A stretch of DNA of 64,000 nt from Aquimarina spongiae (GCF_900141785.1 NZ_FQYP01000001.1:744001-808000), one strand, 5' to 3'; shown: positions 32,766 through 42,487, counted from the stretch's first letter. A program made the numbers and translations. Notes: a model not told the origin generated them from the letters alone.

Positions 32766-34610
32766 ATGGAAGACAATAAAATGCTCAAGTATATTGATAA
32801 AGTATTAGAAAATATGCCCAATGACTGGTTGAATCTAACTACGCATCGACTAGATATTTATGATGAAAAATTGGCGAAAGTTCAATTCTTGGAGCAGTTT
32901 GAAAACTTGTTTAATAACAATACTACTGACTCATCGGCGCTAAGTGAATTACCTACGGCTTTTGACTATATTCGATTAGGGCATCCATTGTCTTGCGTAC
33001 TAGAATGGGTAATTGCTCATTCAAACAACCTACAACCAGATAATGTGATCAGTTTTGGATCGAAAACGGTTCCAATCTTGGCCGTTTTACGAAAGAATTT
33101 ATTAGACAATAAAAACACCCAGATCCTTTATACCGATAAACTACCAGAATCCTTTGACGCTGAAATGCTAAGAAACGTTTATGGGTATACATTTGAACTG
33201 AAACGTATTGAAGAAGCATCTTCGGTTTCGGCCTTCGATGGAAGTACCATTTTTGTTTCGCAACAAGACGAAATTGATACTATTGATCTCAACCCAAATA
33301 TTGACTTTTATATCAATACTTATGAGGGTTTAGGAAGTCTTATATTGGTGAATGGAAAACAAAACGAAAGCTATATTTCAGAAATTCAACATGTTCGAAG
33401 AAGAGAGACTGTTGCAATGACGCCTGCCAATTGTTTTACCGCCTTAAAGCTTTTGATAGACAAGTCGAATTCAGAACCCCATAAAAGTGATCTTGACACC
33501 AACAAAACAAAGGTTTTGGGTGCAATTGCGACGGTTACCGGCACAGATACAAAAGCATTGGTAGGTTCTAGCGGGTTATCGATTCAATATGCCATTTTGA
33601 TGGGACTCGTGGACTATGCCCTGGAAAACCATACTGGAAAGGATATCAAAATCATAGTTCCCCCAAATTGCTATGGTGGAACAAATGACCAGGCAAGACG
33701 TGTTGCTGCCTGTATTGATAATGTCGAAATCGTGGATTTACCCGTAGATAGTGGTAATGATATGGTAGAAAGTATTGATACGGTTTTAGCAAAAATTGCT
33801 CATCAAGATGCTGTCCCTTATATTATTGCTGAAATCCCAACCAACCCGAGGGTTGAAGTCCCTAATCTTCTAAAATTAAAAGAGGTATTAAGTGCTGTAC
33901 GCAAGACAGCAAGTGGTACTACTGCCGTAGATCCGGTTTTTCTCCTGGATCAAACCTTTTGTCCTAATGTACAATTTTTGGGTGAAGGTGAAATACTCTC
34001 GACCGTGAGGACCATTTCTTTTTCTAGCGGTTCGAAATTTCCAAGTGGTGGACTATGTACCGCCGGCTATTGTGTAGGAAATACAAAAACAGACGCTTTG
34101 ATGCATAAGATTGAAATGCATCTAGGGCTTTGTGATAACGAGGCTACACCTCTTCAATATGAAATATTGGCAAAACAATTGCCTTCTATGAATCAACGCA
34201 TTCGTGATGCGTACAAAAATACTCGTGAATTTGTAAACTTTATTCATGATACTTTACCAGAAGCAAAAATCAATTTTGTTTCGGAAGCACTAGCTAATCA
34301 GGGTTTTACACCCTCTGTTTTTTCATTAGACCTTCCAACCAAAGGAGCTACTGATGAAGAAAAGGAAACGTATAAAAGAGCACTTAATCATAAATTAATC
34401 AATTTAATGATTACCGAAATCCCTAACGAAAGTAAATACTGTGTAAGCTATGGACAATTAAAGGGATGTTACTGGACCATCCCCGCTACATCAACCCAAG
34501 GGACAACCAAAGAAGGCGACAAAGATTATATTGCTCGTGTAGCCCTTTCTCCTAATATGAACCTCGAACGTCATAAAGAGGTGTTTGCGAGTTTTGTGGA
34601 GGGTATTTGA
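32766..34610 (+). CDS. PLP-dependent enzyme of the Cys/Met metabolism (cystathionine gamma-synthase-like) fold
   Basis: A 614-residue protein. The C-terminal 400 residues have fold-type I features: a substrate/PLP segment GSSGLSIQYAILMGLVDY, the LLDQTFCPN aspartate region, and SFSSGSKFPSGGLCTAGY, where Lys424 is the likely Schiff-base lysine. The N-terminal 200 residues are an extra domain not found in short gamma-synthases. It probably acts on sulphur amino acids, but the substrate is not deducible. It is flanked by repeat blocks C and D, with a 19-bp palindrome before the start. Confidence 0.75.
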   Translation: MEDNKMLKYIDKVLENMPNDWLNLTTHRLDIYDEKLAKVQFLEQFENLFNNNTTDSSALSELPTAFDYIRLGHPLSCVLEWVIAHSNNLQPDNVISFGSKTVPILAVLRKNLLDNKNTQILYTDKLPESFDAEMLRNVYGYTFELKRIEEASSVSAFDGSTIFVSQQDEIDTIDLNPNIDFYINTYEGLGSLILVNGKQNESYISEIQHVRRRETVAMTPANCFTALKLLIDKSNSEPHKSDLDTNKTKVLGAIATVTGTDTKALVGSSGLSIQYAILMGLVDYALENHTGKDIKIIVPPNCYGGTNDQARRVAACIDNVEIVDLPVDSGNDMVESIDTVLAKIAHQDAVPYIIAEIPTNPRVEVPNLLKLKEVLSAVRKTASGTTAVDPVFLLDQTFCPNVQFLGEGEILSTVRTISFSSGSKFPSGGLCTAGYCVGNTKTDALMHKIEMHLGLCDNEATPLQYEILAKQLPSMNQRIRDAYKNTREFVNFIHDTLPEAKINFVSEALANQGFTPSVFSLDLPTKGATDEEKETYKRALNHKLINLMITEIPNESKYCVSYGQLKGCYWTIPATSTQGTTKEGDKDYIARVALSPNMNLERHKEVFASFVEGI

Positions 34611-34611
34611 T

Positions 34612-34708
34612 TACCCTTCGACCCTTCGAGTAGCCTCAGAGTCCGAAGGGTTCGGAACGCTAACGAGGGCTGTACTTCGACAGGCTCAGCACACTTCTCG
34701 AACCCGGT
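34612..34708. repeat. GC-rich palindromic intergenic repeat block D
   Basis: Occupies the whole convergent gap between the PLP enzyme and the glycosyltransferase. It has the CCTTCGAGTAGCCTCAGAGT and CTTCGACAGGCTCAGCACAC motifs related to blocks A-C. Confidence 0.8.
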
Positions 34709-34717
34709 AATAAATTA

Positions 34718-36190
34718 TTAAGACCCCGCAGCAACAGCTACTACCTGTGGTTGGGGTTGAGGTTGTGGGTCGGTTTCTTTTATAGATTCTTTTGGGAGTT
34801 CCCGTGTTAACCAACCGCTTCTTCCTGCGGTGGCGATGGCGTATGGTGTGATCCAGAATAGTGTAAATGCAAAGAACAAACTATATGGGTATGCCCAAAG
34901 AGATTCTGCAGCATTGTGTTTCTTGGCATAAAACAACGCTTGGATACTCGAGAATATTAATATACTAGCAAATGTAGACGTAAAGAATAATAAAGGATAC
35001 GTGAGTATAAAAAAGAACATCAACAATAAAGCCGGGTATGCCATTACCATTTTTAACCACTGATTCAATAGTAAGATTCTGGCTCCTACTTTTGATCCTT
35101 CTCTAAAATCGGTAAACGCAAAACGACTCATAGCGATGTTCTCGCGAATGTTGCTTCGTTCCCATCGTATAAACATCTTATACAAGTTCTTATATTTTTC
35201 TGGAGTATTGGTATATACCAAGGCATTGCGCTGGAAGAACACCTTATACCCTTGCTTTAAAATCATATTGGTCATCGCACGGTCCTCTCCTATTTTTGAA
35301 ACTTGCCCCAAAAAGGTCTGGGTGATCCATTGTTCTAAACAATTAAAAACAGCTTCTCTACGATAAGCAGAGAGGGCTCCTGGGGTACATAACACAGAAC
35401 CAATGGTACTTTGTGCAGAACGGATAAACTCAAAACTAAAGGCAAAACTCACATTCAACATCCTTGGGATGAGGGCTTTTTCCTTGTTCAACACACGAAC
35501 ATTTCCTGCTACGGCTCCACATTTCTCGTTCTTTACAAAAGGTGTGGTCATTACACGTAGCGTATCCTCATCTACTATAGAATCACTATCAACTGTAATA
35601 AACACATCACCAGTACCTAATTTGAATCCGCGATATAGGGCATGTCTTTTCCCCATGTTTTTGGGTTGTTGGTAGATTGCCACTCGATCCCCTAACTCGT
35701 CTTTGGCTTTACACATCCATTGCCAAGTATCATCTTTACTACCATCATCGATAGAGATAATTTGCAGTTTTTCTACCGGATAGTCACTGGCTACCAAACT
35801 CTTTAGAGTTTTATACACCAATTCTCCTTCGTTATAGGCTGGGACAATTACCGTACAAGAAGGCAACTCTTCATCAGATACCGAGTTCATGGGTCTGTAT
35901 CGAAGGTATAATCTAAAAATAAAGATCAAGAAAGCGACTTTGAGGGTAAGTAGTGTTAATCCAAGGATCATTAAAGCAATACCTGATGGGGTGTTCATTC
36001 TTTCCAGGCGAATAGCTTCAAAATATGGATTTAAGAAATAAAATAAAGAAACGGCTCCAAAGAGTAATATAAAAGTACCTAGCAGTAGGAAGTTCGGAGA
36101 AGCAGTTGAAACAAATTTAATAATACGGTTGGTTAATCTAGTTGCATTTGGTTTTGATCCCATGATGTGTGTTTTGGTTATTTCCTCCAC
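34718..36190 (-). CDS. Membrane glycosyltransferase family 2 (hyaluronan/chitin/cellulose-synthase-like)
   Basis: 490 residues, or 481 from the ATG at 36163. Two N-terminal helices (about 32-55 and 70-92) are followed by the GT-A catalytic domain with VIVPAYNEGE, the UDP-binding DDGSKDDT, the DSDSIVD metal site, GEDRAMTN and IRWERSN, a variant of QxxRW. Two or three C-terminal helices complete the processive-synthase layout. It polymerises or transfers a sugar to make an extracellular polysaccharide; which one is unknown. The C-terminus is Pro/Gln-rich (DPQPQPQPQ). It stands alone, flanked by repeat blocks D and E. Confidence 0.9.
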   Translation of the reverse strand: MEEITKTHIMGSKPNATRLTNRIIKFVSTASPNFLLLGTFILLFGAVSLFYFLNPYFEAIRLERMNTPSGIALMILGLTLLTLKVAFLIFIFRLYLRYRPMNSVSDEELPSCTVIVPAYNEGELVYKTLKSLVASDYPVEKLQIISIDDGSKDDTWQWMCKAKDELGDRVAIYQQPKNMGKRHALYRGFKLGTGDVFITVDSDSIVDEDTLRVMTTPFVKNEKCGAVAGNVRVLNKEKALIPRMLNVSFAFSFEFIRSAQSTIGSVLCTPGALSAYRREAVFNCLEQWITQTFLGQVSKIGEDRAMTNMILKQGYKVFFQRNALVYTNTPEKYKNLYKMFIRWERSNIRENIAMSRFAFTDFREGSKVGARILLLNQWLKMVMAYPALLLMFFFILTYPLLFFTSTFASILIFSSIQALFYAKKHNAAESLWAYPYSLFFAFTLFWITPYAIATAGRSGWLTRELPKESIKETDPQPQPQPQVVAVAAGS

Positions 36191-36315
36191 AGCAAGACCA
36201 ATATTGATACCATTTTACCGTATCCTTGAAAAACAAGGGATTATGAATAATGCCATTTTCAAAAGTGTTGATATTTTACACACATTAGGAGTAATTTCCC
36301 CACTTTTTTGGGGAC

Positions 36316-36414
36316 ACTTCCACTTCGACTACGCTCAGTGAGCGTTCCCTATTCGTGCACTCAACCGTACACTGAGCTGCACACTGAGCTTGCCGAAGTG
36401 GGAGCCGAAGTGTA
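36316..36414. repeat. GC-rich palindromic intergenic repeat block E
   Basis: The most divergent copy, with CACTTCGACTACGCTCAGTG and CTGAGCTTGCCGAAGTGGGA motifs. It lies upstream of the glycosyltransferase gene. Confidence 0.75.
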
Positions 36415-36444
36415 CATCTATTAGTAGAAAACATTCTGCATAAA

Positions 36445-36475
36445 AAAAGAGATAACTGTTATGATTATCTCTTTT
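36445..36475 (-). terminator. Hairpin terminator, minus strand
   Basis: An 11-bp stem AAAAGAGATAA/TTATCTCTTTT with a 9-nt loop. Seven A's on the left give a U-tract for minus-strand transcription, consistent with termination of the SpoIIAA-like gene transcript over 500 bp upstream. Confidence 0.8.
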
Positions 36476-36603
36476 CCATGGCGATATGCCATGACTTGGG
36501 TTGCGTCTACTTTTCATTTTGATTATGTGCGTCTACTGGGGTACATGTAGCACATCTTTTAGGGGTTACTACTTTATAAACTAAAATTATTTGCTATTTG
36601 CGC

Positions 36604-36840
36604 ATGGCATATCTGGAAGCGCCGGGTAACTCACTTATGAAATTGAAAATGTTAGACATACTAATTCCGAAAATATGGTAAAAATTTCTCATGACGGTTT
36701 ACTTTAAATTAATAATTATTTACACTGACTGTATTATTTATTGAAGGTATAATCTGGGGCATCTGGTGTTTGAATTATCAAACGAACTATACTTAAAATA
36801 CTTATTCCGAATATATTGTGAAAGTTTCTCATAACTACAT
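36604..36840 (+). repeat. Degenerate direct repeat with a 25-codon ORF, in an 830-bp gap
   Basis: Two related stretches of about 85 bp share ATTCCGAAxATAT followed by TTTCTCATxAC: about 36605-36697 and 36748-36838. The first reads as a 25-codon ORF (36604-36681, ending ILIPKIW). The second reads ILIPNIL before a stop. They look like two decayed copies of one unit. Nothing else gene-like is seen between the terminator at 36475 and the SpoIIAA-like gene. Confidence 0.45.
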
Positions 36841-36997
36841 CTTTTTTGTTTCCTTGTAGTAAAGGTACCACCAGAATACAGTTGTTTTTGTAGTTTTTCG
36901 ACGAATGGTTTTCTCGGATAGTTAAATGGTAAGAAGGCTTAGACTAATGAATTTAGCAATATTAAAAGCAATCTATAACGTCCCAAAAACACTCAGA

Positions 36998-37444
36998 TTA
37001 TGCGCTTTTACCGTTGGATTTACTTTCGGTAGTATTGGTGACTTCTTTGGCCCAGGCAATCGCCTCTTCCAAATTATCAAAACTTTGGAAGGTACTACGC
37101 ATAAAGAGCTTTTCGATCAAAGAAGTGATAAAGCCTTTTCTAGAATAGGTAACGATAGCATACCCTTTTAGCTTATATTCACTTTTGAAGAATTTGATCC
37201 AGTCGCTGGGTTTTACTGAATATGAATGTACTCGATTGGCAATAAGTACCAGGTTCTCCCCTTTTTGATCATACAACTCGCTTAGCTCCTTCACCACCGG
37301 AGCCGCATGGTCGTCCCAGGTATACACCACTCCTTCTTTAATTTCAGAAACAATGTAAGTGCTAAACATGTAATAATCCCCCCAGGGGTATTCTAATATT
37401 TGTATAGCGTCGTGATAAAAAGAAGAGTCTTTTACAAATCCCAT
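36998..37444 (-). CDS. SpoIIAA/STAS-like protein
   Basis: A 148-residue cytosolic protein. The pattern of a first strand (YYMFSTYIVSEIKEGVVYTW), a VLIANRVHSYSVKP motif, an AIVTYSRKG strand and a final DNLEEAIAWAKEV helix fits the SpoIIAA-like (STAS fold) proteins common in flavobacteria. The function is unknown, probably protein-protein regulation. A perfect 17-bp inverted repeat lies 29 nt upstream of the start. Confidence 0.65.
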   Translation of the reverse strand: MGFVKDSSFYHDAIQILEYPWGDYYMFSTYIVSEIKEGVVYTWDDHAAPVVKELSELYDQKGENLVLIANRVHSYSVKPSDWIKFFKSEYKLKGYAIVTYSRKGFITSLIEKLFMRSTFQSFDNLEEAIAWAKEVTNTTESKSNGKSA

Positions 37445-37473
37445 AGTACAATCATTATATCATTCAAAACATG

Positions 37474-37490
37474 GTTCAAAGCCTTTGAAC
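37474..37490. promoter_or_regulatory. Perfect palindrome upstream of the SpoIIAA-like gene, candidate operator
   Basis: GTTCAAAG-C-CTTTGAAC, 8-bp arms around one base. No U-tract follows, and the position just before the start codon suggests a regulator binding site. Confidence 0.45.
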
Positions 37491-37626
37491 TACAGAGAAG
37501 AATTAATTGGCTTCAAAATTACTGATTAATTCTTTCTAAAACCAAGGAAAAAGCCCCATTTCTCTAACTTAATTTTTCAGTAATAATCTGTTTCTTTGTA
37601 CTATAGAACCAAACAATAGTTGATCA

Positions 37627-38298
37627 ATGATGCAAAAACACCACAACCAAAAATGGTTTACTTTTATTTTATTGTGTACCGTTTGTTTTTTTTCTTCCTG
37701 TTCGCAAAACAAGAGTTCTTTTTCTAAAGAAGATCTAGAAGCTCAACAGGCTTTTATTGATCTTATTGATTTGACACATAACACAATTGATAAGACTGCA
37801 CTTATTGATTCGATACGTACCATGAAACTCCCTGCAAAAGAGCAAATCGTTAAATCCTATGAAACTGGTGGTTATGTAAACAAACACATTACGATTAGCG
37901 AAGAAGAACGACGTATCTATATGTATCATGATATCATTGCACTTATTAATGTAAAAGCAAAACAGTGTTTTCTACCTTCGGTGGATCATAATTTTAATGC
38001 AGGAGATTTTATATATAACATAGAACTTTGCTTGGGTGGATTATATCCAAAAATAAAAGATGATTTTTGGGCCAAATTCACCAAAGGGTACCCCATTGAT
38101 AGCCGGATATTTTCTGAAATAAATACACTGCTGGCTCCACATGGTTCAGAAATGGGGATTGTGCACCTTTATGATGATCAGTTTTATTTTATCTTTTTTG
38201 AAACCAAAAACAAACCAAAAGTATATGCCATTTTTGATCGTCTAGGTCTTCAAATCGGAGATCAAAACACGTTTTTTAAAGATTTTAAGAGAGATTAG
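37627..38298 (+). CDS. Hypothetical lipoprotein
   Basis: A 223-residue protein with a lipoprotein leader ending CFFSSCSQN. The rest is a mixed alpha/beta domain with no motif I recognise; it includes an FNAGDFIYNIELCLGGLYPK stretch and a final FIFFETKNKPKVYAIFDRL. The gene runs alone, 96 nt before the sugar dehydrogenase lipoprotein. Its function is unknown. Confidence 0.75.
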   Translation: MMQKHHNQKWFTFILLCTVCFFSSCSQNKSSFSKEDLEAQQAFIDLIDLTHNTIDKTALIDSIRTMKLPAKEQIVKSYETGGYVNKHITISEEERRIYMYHDIIALINVKAKQCFLPSVDHNFNAGDFIYNIELCLGGLYPKIKDDFWAKFTKGYPIDSRIFSEINTLLAPHGSEMGIVHLYDDQFYFIFFETKNKPKVYAIFDRLGLQIGDQNTFFKDFKRD

Positions 38299-38394
38299 CG
38301 CCCTTTTCTCTGATCTTTCTTCTTCTTTCATAAAATAAATCTTGAAAGAATTGGTTATCAATATATAGGAGTTCACAACCAAATCTAAGAAACC

Positions 38395-39528
38395 ATGAAT
38401 AAGCTATTCACTTTTTTAGGTATTGTTCTTATCACTTCCATGTTATTGTACTGTTCTAGTGACGACAACGCTACCCCAAATCCAGATCCCGATCCAAATC
38501 CAACTGATGCTACCACAACCTTGATTAGTACCCTAAGTGTACCTTGGGAAATCCTATGGGGGCCCGATAATTTTCTTTGGGTAACCGAGCGTAACGGACG
38601 CATTAGCAGAATCAATCCCGATACTGGTGAGCAAATAGAACTCATTCGTATTGCAGCTGTAGAACAAGTACAGGAAAGCGGATTGCTAGGTATGGTTTTG
38701 CACCCCAACTTTGATTCGAATCCTTTTGTATATGCAGTATACACCTGCCAAAGTGGTAATAATTTGTTAGAACGTTTGGTACGCTTTACCTATGCCAATA
38801 ATACATTGTCTGATGAAACTACCCTACTGGATAATATTCCTGCAGCGGGAATTCATAACGGATCACGATTGATGATCACCAATGATCTGCATCTTTTGAT
38901 GACCACAGGTGATGCCGGGAATACCAGTTTATCTCAAAACTTAAATTCTCTGGCAGGTAAGGTCCTAAGAATTAACCTAGACGGAAGTATCCCTGCTGAT
39001 AATCCTTTTACCAATAGTTATGTATATAGTCTAGGGCATAGAAACCCTCAGGGCCTGGTACGACATCCTAACGGAAATATCTATAGTTCAGAACACGGTC
39101 CGCAAAATGATGATGAAATCAATAGAATTGTTGCCGGAGCCAACTATGGCTGGCCAGAAGTGATGGGGGTTATCAATACTCCAGCCGAAGAAGCCTTTGC
39201 GGCAAGCACCACGGTGACCGAGTCTATTTTTAACTGGACACCAACCATAGCACCATCGGATTTAGCGTTTTATACAGGAACTGCAATCCCGCAGTGGACA
39301 AACAAGTTTTTGATGACTGTGCTGAAAGATCAAAAAATTGTTTCCCTTACGTTAAGCGATGATGGCAATACGATAACAGAAGAAGAATCCTTTTTTACAG
39401 GAACCTTTGGCAGGCTGCGAGATATCGCCATATCACCAGGTGGTAGAATTTTTATTGCTACCAACGGGGATTCTTATGGAGATACCAGTGCTACCCATCG
39501 TATTATCGAGATCAATAGTATTCCTTAA
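38395..39528 (+). CDS. PQQ-dependent sugar dehydrogenase (glucose/sorbosone dehydrogenase family) lipoprotein
   Basis: A 377-residue lipoprotein with leader ending LLYCSSD and an Asp/Asn/Pro linker (NPDPDPNPTD). The rest is the six-bladed propeller of the GSDH family: VPWEILWGPDNFLWVTERNG, SGLLGMVLHPNF, TTGDAGNTSLSQN, GHRNPQGLVRHPNG and the calcium/PQQ-type SSEHGPQNDDEIN near residues 237-248. It oxidises aldoses in the periplasm or at the cell surface; the exact sugar is not known. It follows the hypothetical lipoprotein by 96 nt. Confidence 0.9.
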   Translation: MNKLFTFLGIVLITSMLLYCSSDDNATPNPDPDPNPTDATTTLISTLSVPWEILWGPDNFLWVTERNGRISRINPDTGEQIELIRIAAVEQVQESGLLGMVLHPNFDSNPFVYAVYTCQSGNNLLERLVRFTYANNTLSDETTLLDNIPAAGIHNGSRLMITNDLHLLMTTGDAGNTSLSQNLNSLAGKVLRINLDGSIPADNPFTNSYVYSLGHRNPQGLVRHPNGNIYSSEHGPQNDDEINRIVAGANYGWPEVMGVINTPAEEAFAASTTVTESIFNWTPTIAPSDLAFYTGTAIPQWTNKFLMTVLKDQKIVSLTLSDDGNTITEEESFFTGTFGRLRDIAISPGGRIFIATNGDSYGDTSATHRIIEINSIP

Positions 39529-39612
39529 TCGTTATACCAAATAACAGCTCAGTTGTAAGTAAGTTGAATAAATTTTATAGCTTTAGAACATAATTCACCT
39601 AAAACCATTGCT

Positions 39613-40854
39613 ATGAAATTTATTTTACCTCTAATCTGTTGTCTGTGTATACAATCTGCTGTTTATAGTCAAAATACTGGAAAATCGGCTATAAAAGATG
39701 CAATTACAGTTCGCAGAACCTATATAAATATCTCTGCAGTTTCGGGAGAAGTTATTGACTCTATTAATAAAATTGAAAATAGAGCAGAAAGATCTATCTC
39801 ACTAAAGAAAGATATATCTCAAGAAGATTTCGATAAGTTATGCAAGAACTTAAAATGGATCAAAAAACTCGATATACCTTATCTATCAAACATTACTAGT
39901 TTCAAGAGCATTTCTAATTTAACCGCTTTAGAAGAAATCTCTATAACAAATAGAAGATACAATAATTCGGATCGGGTATCTTTCGATATGAAACTTTTGT
40001 CTAAAGCACAACATCTGAAAAAGCTTAAGCTTTCAGGTTCAGCATTTACGAACATCGAAAGCTTGACTTCTTACAATAACATCGATTTTTTGAGCCTAAG
40101 CTCATTAGATTTAGAACAATTAGCGTTTTTAAAAGGTATGTCAAACCTTAAAAAACTTTTTATTTCTGGTGGCAATAAAAGATTAATGGATTATTCACCA
40201 ATCGGTAGCTTGCAAGGCCTCGTTACTTTAGACATTTCTCAAAATGCTAACGCAAATGCCAATTCTTTAAAATCAATAAGTACTATCAGTTCTTTGGAAG
40301 AAATGAGTATGTTTGGCATAAGTGAATTAACTTCTTTAGATTTTCTTAATGGCAATGCGAATTTAACCTCTGTAACCATTAAAGCATGTCATAAACTTAC
40401 CGATATCAAAGGACTTAAAGAAAAGACAAAACTTAAAAAAATAAACTTACGCGATAATACTAATCTTGTAGACATTACTCCACTACAAAGTGTCACTAAT
40501 CTGGAAAGTTTACGTTTGGATCAAACCGCTGTAGAGGACTTAACTCCATTAACAGATTTGACTAAATTAGATTTTATCGACTTATCAAATACCAAAGTCA
40601 CTTCGGTAGCATCTTTGGCAAAGGCTCCGGTACTAAGAGGTCTGATCCTAAAAAATACAGGTGTAAGTGACATTTCCCCTTTAGCTAACAAAAAGACCTT
40701 AAGACAACTTAATATCGTAAATACCAATGTAGAAGACGTTTCTTCACTACATGGTAGTCATGAGTATTTATCATTATATGTTAACTCTAATTTTGATCAA
40801 AATCAACTTGACGAGTTAAAAAAGGCTATACCTAAGCTAAAAGTCAGAAAATAA
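39613..40854 (+). CDS. Secreted leucine-rich-repeat protein (internalin-like)
   Basis: A 413-residue protein with a Sec signal ending AVYSQ. From about residue 85 to 405 there are roughly 14 repeats of 20-24 residues with the LxxLxxLxI pattern (LTALEEISITN, LKKLKLSGSAFTNIESL, LESLRLDQTAVEDLTPLTDL). The last repeats have the DISPLxxxTxLxxLxLxxT rhythm of SDS22/internalin LRRs. It is probably a surface or periplasmic binding protein; the partner is unknown. It is transcribed alone, 84 nt after the dehydrogenase. Confidence 0.88.
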   Translation: MKFILPLICCLCIQSAVYSQNTGKSAIKDAITVRRTYINISAVSGEVIDSINKIENRAERSISLKKDISQEDFDKLCKNLKWIKKLDIPYLSNITSFKSISNLTALEEISITNRRYNNSDRVSFDMKLLSKAQHLKKLKLSGSAFTNIESLTSYNNIDFLSLSSLDLEQLAFLKGMSNLKKLFISGGNKRLMDYSPIGSLQGLVTLDISQNANANANSLKSISTISSLEEMSMFGISELTSLDFLNGNANLTSVTIKACHKLTDIKGLKEKTKLKKINLRDNTNLVDITPLQSVTNLESLRLDQTAVEDLTPLTDLTKLDFIDLSNTKVTSVASLAKAPVLRGLILKNTGVSDISPLANKKTLRQLNIVNTNVEDVSSLHGSHEYLSLYVNSNFDQNQLDELKKAIPKLKVRK

Positions 40855-40878
40855 TAACGATCAACTGTACCCTTACTA

Positions 40879-42480
40879 TTATACAATAGGTGTAGGACCA
40901 CCACCTGTAGGAGGTGGTGTTTTTGATAAACCGATATCCTTTAAAAATTTATTAGAAAATAGCACTGCCATCTCTGGTGATAACAACCTAGCACGTTGTT
41001 GTTCCCATTCTTTGGCTTTGCTACCAAACATATGATCCACTAGCCCGGGGAATGTCCAGGCGGCATTCTTACCCCAATGGATGGTAAACGGAATATTGTT
41101 CTGTTTCAACACCTGTATCATTCGGGCAGAGAACTCTTTTAAGCTCATCAGCTTATTGCTTTTTTTCCATAATACACCATCGATCTCTATCACACAAGTA
41201 ATAGGAAACTTGGTAAACGCCAGCGTCGCCTCCGATTTTTTTACAAACCGCATTGCAAAGATCCCAGGTATTGGCCCTTCGTTTTTGGTTAGATCCGTTA
41301 GGATTTTTAAGGCTTTGGAAGAATGTTTATGATCTACTCCAAATGAACAAGCAAAAGCCGGACCTTGATAAGGTGCATCCCAAAAGGTTTCGTAGAGCGT
41401 CCCTGTGGTTTCTTCGTTTACGTCGGGTAAAATAGCATTTTCAAGTCGTTTAATAAACCACGGAATAGCCTTGGGGAATCGTTCGCTGATTTTTATCAAT
41501 AGATAAATCAAATCTCTGTAAATCGATTTTTCTATGGTCGTAAAAGGATCTGGATATGGTGTTCGATACGGCTTTTTATACATCGCCTCTACCACATATT
41601 GACTGTCATTTATATAGGGATTGATAAAAACCTTGTAATGATAAGGTCGAAGTGGTTTGCCCGCTTGATCTACTTCCCCATCAATCTTAAACGTTGAGTT
41701 TTTAAAATCCATGGTATCCGACAGCTTCAATGCGGTCTGCTTATCTATTTTACGTACATAACGTTTCAACAAAAAACGATTTTCGGCTTCTATTAATACT
41801 CCATGTATAAAACCAAAAGAGCCTAACCCCACAACTGCGGCATTAAACAATGCATCATCACGAATCACCCGAGCCTTGATTTTTTGCGCAAAACTATCCT
41901 TGAGCGCAGGTTTTGTTTTTCTTTCCAGGTACACGATATCGGTATCCTTTGGTCCTACAATCAAGTTCAACCCTACTACATAATCTTGTATGGATCCCAC
42001 GTCCAAAGCCGAACCATGTACTCCTGTTGCTATGCAACCGGCAATGGTTTGCCCGTTACTTGCTCCACTGGTTTTTAAGGATTTACCATGAGCTCCTAAT
42101 GCTTTTGATATTTCCTTGATAGTGTTTCCACACTGAAAAAAGAACAAATTACTATGATGATATGGACTACTGGAGTGTACCTCTCCTGGTTGCACGGGCA
42201 AGTCGATATTCATATGACTATTAAAATGCATTCGATCTTTTTGATGTGCGATGCTAGACATAGACCAGCGTGATCCATACGGTCTAAACCCGTGACCATT
42301 ATTATGAGCTTCGGTGATTAATCGCTGAATTTCTTTGGCCGCATCATTATATCGGTCTAAAGAAGATGGCATATTGGCCTTACCTTCTAGTTCTGTTACT
42401 TGTAATAGTTTGAGTGGAAATGGGCCATTGCGGTGTAATGTATCCCATTGTGTTTTCTGAAAATCTTTTGTTGTAGCCAT
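40879..42480 (-). CDS. FAD-binding oxidoreductase, aldonolactone-oxidase-like (VAO fold)
   Basis: I choose the ATG at 42480 (MATTKDFQ, 533 residues). A longer frame to 42513 would overlap the upstream lipoprotein gene. The FAD-binding PCMH domain shows GFRPYGSRWSMSS and the characteristic SNGQTIAGCIATGVHGSALD near residue 146. The C-terminal HWGKNAAWTFPGLVDHMFG resembles aldonolactone oxidases. There is no signal peptide. Oxidation of a sugar lactone or alditol is the family activity; the substrate here is unknown. It is translated 7 nt after the Bor-like lipoprotein gene. Confidence 0.85.
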   Translation of the reverse strand: MATTKDFQKTQWDTLHRNGPFPLKLLQVTELEGKANMPSSLDRYNDAAKEIQRLITEAHNNGHGFRPYGSRWSMSSIAHQKDRMHFNSHMNIDLPVQPGEVHSSSPYHHSNLFFFQCGNTIKEISKALGAHGKSLKTSGASNGQTIAGCIATGVHGSALDVGSIQDYVVGLNLIVGPKDTDIVYLERKTKPALKDSFAQKIKARVIRDDALFNAAVVGLGSFGFIHGVLIEAENRFLLKRYVRKIDKQTALKLSDTMDFKNSTFKIDGEVDQAGKPLRPYHYKVFINPYINDSQYVVEAMYKKPYRTPYPDPFTTIEKSIYRDLIYLLIKISERFPKAIPWFIKRLENAILPDVNEETTGTLYETFWDAPYQGPAFACSFGVDHKHSSKALKILTDLTKNEGPIPGIFAMRFVKKSEATLAFTKFPITCVIEIDGVLWKKSNKLMSLKEFSARMIQVLKQNNIPFTIHWGKNAAWTFPGLVDHMFGSKAKEWEQQRARLLSPEMAVLFSNKFLKDIGLSKTPPPTGGGPTPIV

Positions 42481-42487
42481 GGTGGAT

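Noticed and set aside
36926-37171. 81-codon plus-strand ORF antisense to the SpoIIAA-like gene
   Set aside because: It lies mostly antisense to a better supported gene and has no independent evidence.
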